The notes: a model not told the origin generated them from the sequence alone. A stretch of DNA of 43,885 bases from Chara braunii (GCA_003427395.1 BFEA01000017.1:1194349-1238233); one strand, 5' to 3'; shown: positions 1-10,945, counted from the stretch's first letter. Numbers and translations: made by a program.

Positions 1-24
1 ACCAATCAGTCAATTAATCGATGT

Positions 25-70
<46 letters not shown>

Positions 71-102
71 GAATTAATCAATCAATAAATTGATCAATCA
101 AT

Positions 103-136
<34 letters not shown>

Positions 137-196
137 TCTATTCATTCATTCAAGATCCGTCGATTTCGACGGAAAGTTCGTCGAAATCGATGGACG

Positions 197-261
<65 letters not shown>

Positions 262-301
262 CGATGGATCGATGGATCGATGGATCCATCGATCGATTGA
301 T

Positions 302-338
<37 letters not shown>

Positions 339-345
339 AATTAAT
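1..345. repeat. Tetranucleotide array arranged as a giant palindrome
   Basis: Bases 1-150 are mostly (AATC)n and bases about 196-340 are its complement (GATT)n, so the two halves can pair across a short centre. The centre (about 155-190) is itself an inverted repeat: CGTCGATTTCGACG is followed by CGTCGAAATCGATG. A diverged GATC-rich stretch lies at 258-300. No gene is seen. Confidence 0.9.
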
Positions 346-940
346 TAACTGGAAAAAAAAAAAATCTCGTTGTTCAATTCAGGTTCGTGACTGATTAGAT
401 GACAAGGCATTCACTAGCTTCGGACTCTCACAATTACTCCCGCCGTTTACCCCTAAAAGATGAGGTGCGGTGTTTCACCCATTGGCATAACGATGACGAG
501 GACGAGGCTGAGGTGGAGGAGGAGGAGAAAGGAAGAGGCAGATGGATGAAAAAGGAGGCGACGTCGATGGAGGAGGAAGAAGATGCGGAGGAGGTGGAAG
601 AGGAGGAGGTGGAAGAGGAGGAGGAAGAGGAAGAGGAGGAGGGGGAGGCAAAGGACATGAAAGAGGAAGAGGAGCATGCGATGGAGGGAGAAGAGGAGCA
701 TGAGGAGGAGGAAGAGGAGGAAGAGGAGGAGGAGGAGGAGGAAAAAGAGGCGATGGAGGAGGGAGAGGAGGCGGAGGAGAGTAGGAAGAGGAGGTAGAAG
801 ACGAGGAGAAGGAGGAGGAGGAAGGCGAGAAGGAGGAGGAGGAGGAGGAGGATAACAAGGAGGAGGTGGAGTGAGGTGGAAGATGAGGAGGAGGAGGAGG
901 AGGAGGTGAAAGACAAGGAAGAGGAGGAGTAGGAAGAGTA

Positions 941-1055
941 GGAAGAGGCTCACCTTAGCGACAGGTAGAGGAGCAGCTCGTGACGATGGCTCCAGCAGAG
1001 GCGACTATGCCTGTAGCAGGGGAACAGCAGGGAAGCGGGGCAGCGAGGAGGAGGA
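941..1055 (+). repeat. ~110 bp interspersed module, copy 1
   Basis: This module begins GAGGCTCACCTTAGCGAC and runs through ATGGCTCCAGCAGAGGC to a GCAGCGAGG end. It recurs at 1137 and 1631 with substitutions and sits inside the GA array. Confidence 0.75.
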
Positions 1056-1136
1056 GGAGGAGGAGGAAGAGGAGGAAGAGGAGGAGGAGAAAGCCAAGGA
1101 GGAAGAGGAGGAGGAGGAGGAGGAAGACGACGAGGA

Positions 1137-1255
1137 GGAAGAGGCTCACCTTAGTGACGGGTAGAGGAGCAACTCCAAACGATGGCTCCAGCGGAGGCAG
1201 CTATGCCTGCAGCAGCGGAACAGTGGGGCAGCGAGGCAGGGGGCAGCGGGGCAGC
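1137..1255 (+). repeat. ~110 bp interspersed module, copy 2
   Basis: Same module as at 941, offset 196 bases, starting GAGGCTCACCTTAGTGAC. It ends in AGC/GGC-rich sequence. Confidence 0.75.
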
Positions 1256-1310
1256 CATCATTAAGCAGCGGAGCAGTGGGGAGGAAGAGGAGGAGGAGGA
1301 GGAAATGGAG

Positions 1311-1343
<33 letters not shown>

Positions 1344-1344
1344 A

Positions 1345-1375
<31 letters not shown>

Positions 1376-1630
1376 GGAAGAGAAGGAGAAAGAGGAGGAG
1401 GAGGAAGAGAAGGAAGAGGAGGAGGCCGCCAAGGAGGAAGAGGGGGAGGATGCCAAGGAGGAAGAGGAGGAGGAGGAAGAGATGGAAGACGAGGAGGAGG
1501 AGGAGGAGGAGGAAGACGAGGAGAAGGAGGAGGAGGAGGAGGAAGAGGAGTAAGGTGGAAGACGAGGAGGAGGAGGAGGAGGTGAAAGACGTGGAGGAGG
1601 AGGAGGAGGGAAGGATGAGGAGGAAGAGTA

Positions 1631-1850
1631 GGAAGAGGTTCACCTTAGCGACGGGTAGAGGAGCAGCTCCCGGCGATGGCTCCAGCAGAGGCGGCTATGC
1701 CTGCAGCAGCGGAACAGCGGGTCAGCGAGGCAGTGAGCAACGAGCAGCGAGCAACAAGGCAGTGGGGCTGTAGGGCAACAGGGCAGCGAGCAACAAGCAG
1801 TGAGGCAACGAGCAGCGAGCAGCGGGGAGGCGGGGCAGCGGGCTGTGCGA
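1631..1850 (+). repeat. ~110 bp interspersed module, copy 3, with AGC-rich tail
   Basis: Third copy, offset 494 from copy 2, starting GAGGTTCACCTTAGCGAC. It continues into about 100 bases of imperfect GCAGCGAGCAAC-type repeats. It ends where ordinary sequence resumes near 1850. Confidence 0.7.
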
Positions 1851-2085
1851 TTTCGAATTCAAAATTGGCCCGATTTGGACCATCGATCTTGGTGGACCGA
1901 CGACCCAAATCAGACTTTTTTTTTTCAAAATTTGTAGTCTTATTCAGGATCCGCCACCGTGAGGTATTGCCAGGGGTTGATCAAAACCCCTTGGCACCCC
2001 TAGAACCCAAGAAGAAGCCCTGCGCCTATCTTGCGCAGGCCCCATAATGTTTATTTCCAGGTTCTTTCGGGTGGAATTTCCGGCT

Positions 2086-2120
2086 GGATATTCCGGATGG
2101 TCCTGGGCCATCCGGATATT
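2086..2120. repeat. Stem-loop CCGGATGG/CCATCCGG
   Basis: CCGGATGG (2093-2100), a 7-base loop, then CCATCCGG (2108-2115), with outer pairing through ATAT either side. No U-tract follows, so a terminator role is not claimed. Confidence 0.6.
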
Positions 2121-2149
2121 CGAAAAAAAAAACTTAGCTCTTAACATCT

Positions 2150-3110
2150 GTCAAGTCTCTAGGGAATGAGTTGGTATTGATTATATGAATTAGATTTTTC
2201 TTATATTGTACGGATGGTTTGAGAATGAGAAGCGTCCCGATTATGCACTTACGTACCTTGACTCGTATGCAGTAGCCGGAGTTAGTACCCTTTTGACCTA
2301 GATATTCGAAGTGTTTGGACGGTGCTTTACATGTCTGATGCGACGAAGGTTGAGGGAGGCGACATTAGCATTGCTAAGCATATTCATTGTTAAAATCAAC
2401 CCTATAAGTACCTATTATGGCCACATGAGCCATATCAGTTGTCATGATAACATCATGGTACGCATGCATTGGGATGTGGCTGAGGATGAGTGAGAAAGTC
2501 TCTCCCTTGCTAAAAATTAAAATCATAGACCCTTTGCCTAAGTACTATGTTGGAGGTCGTTAGGACTTCAAGGAGGGGTAGGCTAAGGCGGCCGACAATT
2601 TTACGAGTATGAAGTGAAATTTTTTATTTTGGGTTCTAAATGATTGATTAAATTATTTAGGCATGAACGAGTTAAGGTTTGTCATGTGTTACCTGATGTG
2701 TTTCAATTAAACATATAACGTGGTAGACAAATGTAGTGAGCACCGTGTTAGGACCTCAGGGGAAGAGGCTATTGGCGGTAGTAGAAGGTGAAAAGTGTGC
2801 ATGGTGTCTTCCTTGTAAAAAACAATTCTGATATTAAGTGCAGTCAGCGTGACAGTGAAGAGACTAACACTTCAACCATCCTAGTTATCTTTGATAGGGT
2901 GGTGAGATTCGAATAGTATTAGGTCTTCGCTTGAACCCTTCCAAGTTTAGACCATCCGCTTGAATCTATGTAGTTGGAGCTGAGCACTTACAACTATCTT
3001 TCTTAAACCACTAGTACCTCCGGGTCTGTTTTTGTCAACCCTGAATTTCACTGCGCTCCGAGTTTGCCAAGCCTGGGTACCACTTCATTTCTTTCTGGTA
3101 CTCTTGCGAA
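2150..3110. other. No recognisable feature
   Basis: AT-leaning sequence with short broken frames on both strands. I see no domain motif, tRNA-like fold or clear repeat. A 60-codon frame at 2311-2493 is not distinguishable from chance. Confidence 0.5.
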
Positions 3111-3182
3111 AAAANAAAAAAAAAAAAAGAAAAAAAAAAAACAAGTTGTGCCCGTGAAATCAGAAAAAAGTAAAAAATAAAT
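3111..3182. repeat. A-rich tract with an N placeholder
   Basis: A near-pure A-tract holds an N at 3115. It could be the tail of an old + strand retroposon, but the upstream sequence was not recognised. Confidence 0.5.
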
Positions 3183-3220
3183 AAAATGGAAACTAAGTTT
3201 TGGTCATGATTGCAGTTGTA

Positions 3221-3480
3221 TACATTCTTGGAAGTGGTAGTGTGAGTGTGCCCTCAGTGAGGGCATCTCAGCCCTATCGCCAGGTTGTCAGATTCGAAAA
3301 AGAGAGTAGAAGGAAAGAAAAACGGGCACACGGATCCGACTGTGAAAATGGTTGGATACATTCTTCTAAGTGCTAGTGTGATCACTGTGATGAGCGTTAC
3401 AGTCCTCTGACAAAACACAGCTTGAGAAAATACCGGGCAGCATGACCGGATCACGGATTCCACCCTGCCTCGTTGGCAGG
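3221..3480 (+). repeat. Possible diverged ~136 bp tandem duplication ending in a hairpin
   Basis: TACATTCTT..AAGTG.TAGTGTGA occurs at 3221 and again at 3357. Weaker resemblance follows in both units (GGGCA..CGGATC). The second unit ends in the hairpin CCTGCC-TCGTT-GGCAGG (3464-3480). The similarity is partial, so the call is tentative. Confidence 0.35.
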
Positions 3481-3499
3481 GGATTCAAAAGAAACACAC

Positions 3500-5080
3500 G
3501 ATAAAAAAAAAGAAAATAGTAACATTCAGAATGTGACCGCCTTACCTGTGAGGTGCATTTTGTAGAGGAGGACTGTGAGCACGACCTCCTGGACTGACGT
3601 GCCCGACATCATTGCAGTAGAGAAAACTTTTTTTTTTTTTCTTTTCCTTTTTCTCGCGGACACTATAAAAATTTGATTTATGGGAAATTGTCGACCATGT
3701 GTTCCACCCCCAATTTGTTCGGGAACTGGCGAAAGCTCGTAATTTCCGATCACTGGCGGAGGTACTAGTGGTTTAAGACTATTTATTTTGAGTTATTTAA
3801 TTAAATTCATCCATGTGCGTAAAATGATTTGAGTAAGTCAATTTACTGCTTATTTATGTGAGGATATACACCGAATGCTATTGTTTTTTATCAACTTTTA
3901 TGACCATTCATTTCATAATTATTCACATGGGTTATCTATTTGAGCTACTTATTTGAAAGTATCAGTCTGCCCCAATTTGTGTAAGCTACTCTATTTGATT
4001 ATTCATTTATGTCTTTTCATTTAAGCCTATACATTTCGATTGCTTTGAAAAAAAGCAGTAAAAATGTTGCGCGGAATCCACGTTTGATACGAATTTGGAG
4101 ATAGGTGGAGTGACCAACTCCTTGAGGAAGGGGATTTTCTCGAAAAGTGGTAAATGTGTAAAATCTACTTGGAAAGAAGTTTCAATCTTAAGTTATCTTT
4201 TTCATGAAAGATGACTTAAAGGAAGTTATAATCTTGTCTTGTAAGTAGCAGTGAGACCGACGGAGAAACTATATTATTGGTCCATAGTGGGGTGTTCTCA
4301 TCTAATGCTTCATGGTAAAATGACTACATTATTATTGAATAGATAAAAGTGTTTTGAGCCTTATCAAACTATGGTCTATGAGGGAAGCAACAAATTCGTG
4401 CCACAGAGAGGTAGGGGGTGAATCCCAAAGTCTTTTTGTGCCAAGTGGGTTCATCTGCACGCGAAGGGACAGATCATCCGGGAACATGTATGGTGAAGTT
4501 GTCTACTTTATTGATAAGGGTTTTTTTTATCGATAAAGGTCTGCAAAGAGCAAATGTTGGAATTGGAGGGAGAAACAGTGAGGCTTGATCCTCGAGCGAG
4601 GCTCAGAGATTTACGATGTTATCCATTTTAAAAAATATTGCACTAGTCCTCGACACAATATACTTTTGTTAAAGTCAGGGAGTAAAATTTAGTACTTTCT
4701 TTATTATTATGTCGGAGAGTACTCATTGTTGGCAAAGTTATTTGACCGAGGCATTCATTTTGTTTATTGTAACTATTGATATAAACTCCTTGTCGTTAAG
4801 ATACGTAAATATAAGTTGGTTAATCATCTATTTTACAAATGACGGTTGTGTTGCTTCAACGATCATGACAACTATTGTGGTTATCATTATTAAAGCATGA
4901 CATCATTACTATAATAATAATTACGATGATTTTGATGTTAATAAAATTACGAGTGCATTGCTATTGCAATGTATTATCTTTATTATTTCCTTTTGGGTTG
5001 GATGGTGGTAATCATAGGAAGGGACAAATTTTGGTAAAAGTTATCTTTAAGTTTAAAATTCATGAATGTGGGTTGCAAAA
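3500..5080. other. AT-rich stretch without recognised genes
   Basis: Short frames only. The frame at 4709-4900 is hydrophobic simply because the region is rich in ATT and ATA. I see nothing conserved. Confidence 0.5.
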
Positions 5081-5093
5081 AAGGAGGGTTTCA

Positions 5094-5476
5094 ACCTCCG
5101 TAGCACGGCGAACGTGTTTGCACCTCTCCATGTTCGCACGAACGTGTTCGCGCGTTCGTGCGAACAGGTCGCGAACATGTTCGTGCGAACAGGTGGCGAA
5201 CATATTTTTTTTCCATAAAAAAAAAATAATAATAAATTGGTTTTTCGGTTTTTGATTTTTAACTCATGATTGGCTGAGAATTTGAACATGACTCCAAGGC
5301 AAAAGTTGCTTGTTTTATTATTTTACATAACATATATTTTTTCAGATTGAGAAATTTATTTATTTATTTTTTTTAATATTTTTTATGTTCGCGTTCGGAG
5401 GGTTTTGGGCGCTTGTTCACGTTCGGGCAAACATGTTCGCGTTCTCCTCCGAACGCGAACACGGTGCTACGTAGGT
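5094..5476. mobile_element. Probable MITE with terminal inverted repeats and GTTCG motif arrays
   Basis: The left end ACCTCCGTAGCAC (5094-5106) matches the reverse complement of the right end GTGCTACGTAGGT (5464-5476) at 12 of 13 positions. On this reading TTCA flanks both sides (5090-5093, 5477-5480). Alternatively the 9-mer GGTTTCAAC at 5087-5095 and 5474-5482 is a 9-bp target duplication, as Mutator-like elements make. Inside, 5132-5165 is a perfect 12-bp inverted repeat around a 10-base loop. A 25-base unit is tandemly repeated at 5154-5178 and 5179-5203 with one mismatch. More GTTCGCG/CGCGAAC motifs lie at 5385-5460. There is no coding capacity, so it would be non-autonomous. Confidence 0.6.
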
Positions 5477-5482
5477 TTCAAC

Positions 5483-6560
5483 ATAGTAATGAAAAGCGTA
5501 TGTTGGACATTTGTTTGTGATGGGCAAAATCCATACATAGCAAAGGCAAGTCAAGATGTCGTATGCTAAGGAAGATCCCAACATTGCCTTTCCAATTGAA
5601 AGAGGGGGTGGGCTTGAGATACCATTGCCCAGACGAGTTAAGGAAGGAGAATGCATCTCTTCCTGGTCGGGAGTATCGATAGGTGCAGGTATCTCTATAT
5701 AGATTGAGTCCGGCTTCGACGATAATGAGGACAGTGCGGTCGTAAGAGTAACCTTGTACGAATCATCGTCATTTTAGTCTACACTTGGAATCGAACTGAT
5801 ACTTAGGCATGAAAGTCTGCTTGCAAAACCTTTAAGGCTAGCTGAGGCGGTTGCTGCAAGGTGGGCAAGAGAAATGTTCCGTGAAGGAGAAGAGTCGGTG
5901 TCAGACGTGCGAACAAGTTTGTATTTTATTCAACCCCGTTATGCATCATCCTGCCGGAGTTTCTAGTACCGAAGTTTTTTCGGAGGACGGACAAGGATAA
6001 AAGCAACAACAGAAATCGCTTTAGTAGTGCGGGGATGAGGATACAAGCGTCCTACGTGCGAGATGATATATAATTTATACTGAGACCTGTAGTTATTACC
6101 CTCTAGCCAAGGACTTAGGAATATGGTTAATATTGTTGACGCTTAAGCGGATTCTCATGAGTCGGGCAAAAGGGTTAAAAATTGGGATGAGTTTCGAGCG
6201 GCAGCATGCCGATAAAGGGTACCTCCATAGCTACCAAGTGCACCTATCATTTGACAAAAAACTTTAAGGACTCATTTATGGTCATCTTACTGTTGAGCGC
6301 GACTACCATAACTTTAACCTCATGAAAATGTGGGACGAGGAAACAATGTGGAGTATGTTGTCGTTCTTTATTTGTGTGGAGTTGAATGAGAAAGTATATA
6401 GTACCCTCACGTTAAAATCACGAACTTGGCGGAGCTACCTGGAAACATAGGTTTGATTGCATATTGGAATGGTTTCATATATTAATCCGATTATGCTTAC
6501 CCATATGGGTGCTTGTCGCCGTTCTCGTTTGTTGTGCATGTCTAACTTTCGAAGGCAGCC
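5483..6560. other. No recognisable feature
   Basis: Unique-looking sequence with short frames. It may be 5' flank of the decayed ORF that starts at 6561. I see no motif. Confidence 0.4.
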
Positions 6561-7328
6561 ATGTCAAGAGGTAATAAGAGAGGACAACCATGAGAGACTC
6601 CTATGAGGGCTCCAAAGAGAGGCAAGTCATCCCAGACGACCGGACGTCGTAGGCCGCGATCTCCATCACCAGAGTTCTCAGTTGACCTCTGCTATGCTAA
6701 AGGTCACATCTTTCTATATTTGGATAAAGTATTAGATTACATGGAGGCTCATCACGTAGTCTAAGATGATGTAGAGTTATTAGTACGAGTTACCGGTGTG
6801 GAAGAGTTCGGGTTGGTGGTTGCTGCGATCAGAGCTGACGCAGAGGATTGAGAGGACTTCGAGGAGGGGATGCTTGAGTTGGAGCCGCAACCGCGAGCTA
6901 TATATGAGAGGATCATACATTGTGATGAACCAAATCTAGACCCCTGCGTACATACCTTTGCAAATTTCGGTCTGAATCGGGGATGGACGGATGATGAGAT
7001 GATTAGAGAGGTGTGGGCATCGACGACTCGTGGTATGCAGACTCATGTGGATAGGGTCAGGGTCGGGAGGAGTAGCTGAAACGAGTATGACTAAGATCTT
7101 AGAGTTGAGCTTAGGTTGTGGTGGCGGATGAGAGAGTTAAGGGAAGAAGACAGTTGGATACCTCCATTTACGTGGCGAGGTGCGGGGCTGTCTAGAGATA
7201 GGACATCTAACACCACGAGGAGACGACCTACCTACCCTTGGCGCGTGAATTTCGCCCATCCGCCTCGAAATCAAGGTCAAGGTTGGAGGCGAGACCGAGG
7301 TTTAGCACGACGTAGAGATGGGGGTTAA
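6561..7328 (+). pseudogene. Decayed ORF of about 256 codons, unknown family
   Basis: Starting at ATG 6561, one frame runs to TAA 7326-7328 without any frameshift. It is interrupted by stops at 6591 (TGA), 6762 (TAA), 6849 (TGA), 7077 (TGA) and 7092 (TAA). Between the stops the protein looks real: a basic Ser/Pro/Arg N-terminus, an acidic middle, a Trp-rich stretch (about residues 135-200) and an Arg/Gly/Asn-rich basic C-terminus like a nucleic-acid-binding tail. All five stops can be read as CGA-to-TGA or CAA-to-TAA changes. I do not recognise the family. A gag-like protein of an old retroelement is possible, but no zinc knuckle or protease is visible nearby. Confidence 0.55.
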
Positions 7329-7329
7329 A

Positions 7330-8310
7330 GTCGTAGGAGGTAAAGTGATAGAGATACAATTCTAGCATAGGTATGTTGCTCCGTATGACATATATATTGT
7401 GAGAAGGACCGTGTCGGAGTATTATGAACTATTTTCTGTATACTATGTCTGTGTGGAATTGTGAGTAGATATTGTATACTGTGTTCTGACTTAAGGACAT
7501 GATAAAACCTGACAATGTTGTTTGAGGTGTTTTATTTTACATCTGTTTTGTGATATTCTGGTGTACCTGGTGACCCGATGACTCCTTTAGTTTTAGATGA
7601 TGATTTGTTAGTCATCTATTAGTTGAGTTTCATGTTGTTTTTTTATATGGATTATACAATGATTCTTTCATTGTGACTACTCTTTAATATTTGACCATTA
7701 TAACCGACGTTATGTGATATTTGAGCACATCATATGATTATATTGTTTTGCTTGAGTAGAAGGGTATCGTTGCCCCTCGCTAGGGGATTACTTGTTTTTA
7801 CTCAACTCACTGGGCTCATGATGTATATGCAACACCTTGTGATGTTGTGACTACCTTGTTTCAGTTTTAGTTTAGATTGTTCAACTCTAAGTACATATAT
7901 GACTATGAGACTTTATTGTTTTATTTTGAGCTGGGATATTCAAGTTTCGACTATCTTCGAGATACGAGTTTGTCTTTTTTATCTTGCGATTACAATCACT
8001 CTGACATGTGTGGACTTATCCTGATGTATAACAATTTTTCAGTAAAAGGTTCAGGTCATACATCTCATGACTTGTGGATCTAAAATGTGTGAACTGCGTA
8101 CTATTCTACACACTTGTGTCGCTTGTCGTACGAACGGATGAGAGACCTAAGTATGAAAAGAGAAAGCGCAGTTTAATTGGTAAATTGGTGTGAAGATGCT
8201 AAGGGATTTATGTAATGGTGAAATTGAATCTTTATCAATGCTGAATGTTTTATTTTTTTTAAGCTATGTCGATGACCCATACGTTGGTCTCTCAGTAATG
8301 AGTGTTTTTT
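7330..8310. other. No recognisable feature
   Basis: AT-rich sequence without motifs. The frame at 7877-8083 is short and unremarkable. Confidence 0.4.
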
Positions 8311-8318
8311 ACGGTTGA

Positions 8319-8461
8319 CTCCCCCGCAAGTGGGAGGTGGTTATGAAACTTTATGATTTATTTCCTTCAAGTGAAAGGTGGTTAATGATTTTTTTGGTAC
8401 TCATCTTCAGCTGGAAGATGTTTTAATGATTCTATAGTTGACTTTCCTTCAAGTGGAAAGT
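8319..8461 (+). repeat. Four tandem hairpins with different stems and a similar loop
   Basis: Hairpin 1 pairs CTCCC (8319-8323) with GGGAG (8332-8336). Hairpin 2 is CCTTCAAGTGAAAGG (8364-8378). Hairpin 3 pairs CATCTTC (8402-8408) with GAAGATG (8414-8420). Hairpin 4 pairs ACTTTCC (8441-8447) with GGAAAGT (8455-8461). Loops are CAAGTG or CAGCTG-like and TTAATGATT-type spacers separate them. The stems differ but stay paired. Confidence 0.6.
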
Positions 8462-9027
8462 GACTATATTATTGAAAACGGCATGGAAAACAGTCTGAAT
8501 GATAAAGTTTGACGAGAATGACTAAAAAAATGGTTATTCATTGGTGAAATTTTGGAATGTCGTAAATATGGCGAATTTTTTGAGAAACGATCTTTAAGAT
8601 GTATCACCTCCTTTGCTCCGATCAAGTTAGAGGTCACAACCCTGTGGATCTGACGATGATTTTTTTTTTTTTTTAAGGACGCTATGCCCTCTATGTTGTC
8701 GCATAGGGAGCTCGTAAATGCCTTTGAGTCAAACAGACCTCTGCGTAGTCCCGCAGTAGGTTTGAGTTTATTGCGACCTATTGTTCAACCACTATGATGT
8801 TAATCTTAAGACACGCGTGAGGAGATCCACCTAAATGGTAAATTTTAGCATCACCGGGTTGCAACCTCCTGTGTTGGTTGATGACTAACGCAACCTAGCT
8901 GGTGACCCACATCTCTCCAAAGGGTAAGGTTTGAGGGTTGTGGCCTCCTCAGAGAGTCTTACTCATGAGAGATGGCGGAGGGGTAAAAGTGGAGTCTTTT
9001 TTTTTTTCGAGTTCTAATAGAAGTTTT

Positions 9028-9304
9028 ATTCTACGTTACCAAACGTACACGTACGGGGCCTTCCCGTACAAAACGTATAGGTAATATCTGCACGGAAACC
9101 TGTACACCCCCGTACGCCCCCGTACGAAGAAAGAAAAAAAAATGTCATAAAAAACATCCAAAAAAAAAATGTGCTGCAACATAACAAAACAAGCAACATT
9201 TGGTTGAGCACTATCTGCAGATTCTTATTAGAATTTGAGAAAATAAAATAAAACCATTATAAATAAAAAGTCGTACGGGCCCTAGAGTACGAGTAACGTA
9301 AAAG
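9028..9304. mobile_element. Possible MITE with CGTACG-rich inverted ends
   Basis: The left end CTACGTTAC followed by GTACACGTACGGGGCC (9031-9060) resembles the reverse complement of the right end GGGCCCTAGAGTACGAGTAACGTA (9278-9300). CGTAC motifs recur inside at about 9063, 9113 and 9123. It has no coding capacity. Target duplications are not clear. Confidence 0.4.
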
Positions 9305-10230
9305 AAATGAGTACGACTTGTACTCGTAAGGGGTTGAGTACAAATCACAACGCAGGTCTTATCAGGAAAAGTTGTTTATCATTGCGTAACCATGAGGACA
9401 CCGTCGCTTAAATAACAATGTGACGGACCGGAAATCTGGCTCGATCACCCAGGCTATGGTGGGCCAAGATGAAGACATAAACCTCTTGTACTAAACTTCA
9501 GGGGAGGTCTGTGGTAAAAGTTTATAAGTCTGTGGATATCTTGTGAAAAAGGCAAGAAAGTCTTACAACGGTTTCGGTTAAGGTCAGCGTCCTGAGTTAT
9601 GACCCCATACGTGGGATGATAACTCAATGGCGACATGACAGTCTAGGACAAGGGGGAGAGGACTATCGGGAGTTTTATAACAGCGCGAATTATATCTTGT
9701 AGTATGTACCAAGTATACCAGCGTTCTATATGAAGACAAAGGAGACCCAGGTTAAGCTCCTGGCAGCATGTAGTTGTGCCTAACACTGATCAATAGAACC
9801 TCCAAACAGAGTTAGTCGGCCGATTGGACTATATTTTTTCTCGTCAGCATTTGAGTTATGGTTGAATTGGTAGCCTTTGATTGTTTGGAGCGACGGGGAC
9901 GTTGCTTAATGTGGTCCGATAATTGTCGGTGCGAATATACCCTTACAAGGGTGTCCGCCCTGGGATTTTGCAGATGTCAAGAAATAAGTTTTGGTTCAAA
10001 AATTGGGTGTGAAAGTTAGGTGCACCGCGGAGCCGTGATAAATTTTTCTGTTTTTAATGACTGACTATGTAGTTAGAGGAAGAATAGCTGAGGGAATGTG
10101 TGGGTGCATGAATTTGAGACGCGCGTGATTTTTCTTGTTAATGTTACAGAACCGGCACAGTTTGCCAACCAACTTCTTGTATTTGATTAAACTAGGATTA
10201 AGGATCAGTCCTTTTGGTTGATACGCTTGT
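9305..10230. other. No recognisable feature
   Basis: Apart from an inverted GAGTAC/GTACTC pair near 9310-9335, nothing is recognised. Confidence 0.4.
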
Positions 10231-10241
10231 TTGCAAGGCAT

Positions 10242-10350
10242 TGTGCCCGACAAGACCTGTTCATGCCTGACCGACTATCTAGGTCTCATCGAGTGGCTTC
10301 GTGCCCAACGAGACCTGCATGTGAGTTCCCAGACCTGTTCCTGCTCACCC
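10242..10350 (+). repeat. Short imperfect tandem repeat of an AGACCTG-containing unit
   Basis: GTGCCCGACAAGACCTG at 10242 recurs as GTGCCCAACGAGACCTG near 10301. A third AGACCTGTTC follows near 10330. No function is evident. Confidence 0.45.
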
Positions 10351-10534
10351 GTGATGAATGATGGACCTGAGGTTGTATGGCAGGGAGGACTGAGAGGCAA
10401 ACAGAGAAAGTACGCATTACGCCCCACAAGAGATGTCTGCTAGGGACAATTTTGTCATCCGGAGGTCGCAACACGGGCAGGACTGGAGAGGCAGAATTGA
10501 ACACTGTAAAAATACCATCCTTCAGCTATGTTCC

Positions 10535-10655
10535 CAGCTGAAGCCGAGTAATGGCCCCGGTACTCAGATGGATATGTGATGGCTCAATGTTGCATCAGGG
10601 ACGTTGGACCCGGTTTCCAGCAGGTGTTGCTCCCCACCAATAGACAGGAGTGACC
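10535..10655 (+). repeat. SINE-like repeat copy (+), partial
   Basis: It carries the family's upstream part (CTGAAGCCGAGTAATGGCCCCGG, with short unmatched stretches) and the core GGGACGTTGGACCCGG from 10598, then GTGTTGCTCCCCACCAATAG. It faces the minus-strand copy at 10701, forming an inverted pair. Confidence 0.65.
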
Positions 10656-10700
10656 AGAGAAGGGGCTGCTACTAGAGGGAGGTGATCATATCACTTACCA

Positions 10701-10945
10701 TTTTTTTTTTTTTTTTTTTTTGAAACAGCCCCTCTAGTGCTAGCGATGCTGGTAAGAGCAGTCACCGCTAGCACCTGGGGATAGGCTCCATCTATTGGTG
10801 GGGAGCATCACCTGCTGGAAAACGGGTCCAGCGTCCCTTATGAGTATGATACAATTGAGATACTTTAAAACACTTCAGGATAAACCGTTGGAGAGAACTG
10901 CCAGCATTGATTGCCCTGAAGACCAGGAGGGAGATCCCACTACTG
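10701..10945 (-). repeat. SINE-like repeat copy (-) with A-tail
   Basis: Read on the minus strand it has a core from GGGACGCTGGACCCG (10837 downward), GGTGATGCTCCCCACCAATAG, a hairpin GTGCTAGCG/CGCTAGCAC (10737-10745, 10766-10774), then an A-tail (T-run at 10701-10721). The upstream module, with ATCAATGCTGGCAG, lies at about 10888-10945. The 3' A-tail suggests retroposition. Confidence 0.65.

Larger units (their letters stand above)
485..1650. repeat. GA-rich polypurine array (GGA/GAA-type repeats)
   Basis: The + strand is almost pure purine built from GGA, GAA and GAG units. Every frame is therefore open on both strands (Glu/Gly/Lys-rich on +, Ser- or Leu-rich on -). Such frames are a by-product of composition and I do not call genes here. 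Three ordinary-composition modules interrupt the array and are listed separately. Long mirror-symmetric polypurine tracts of this kind can adopt triplex (H-DNA) structure. Confidence 0.9.

Noticed and set aside
399-1773. Long Glu-, Lys/Arg-, Ser- and Leu-rich frames on both strands
   Set aside because: They arise from polypurine repeat composition. All frames are open at once and no domain or normal codon pattern is present.
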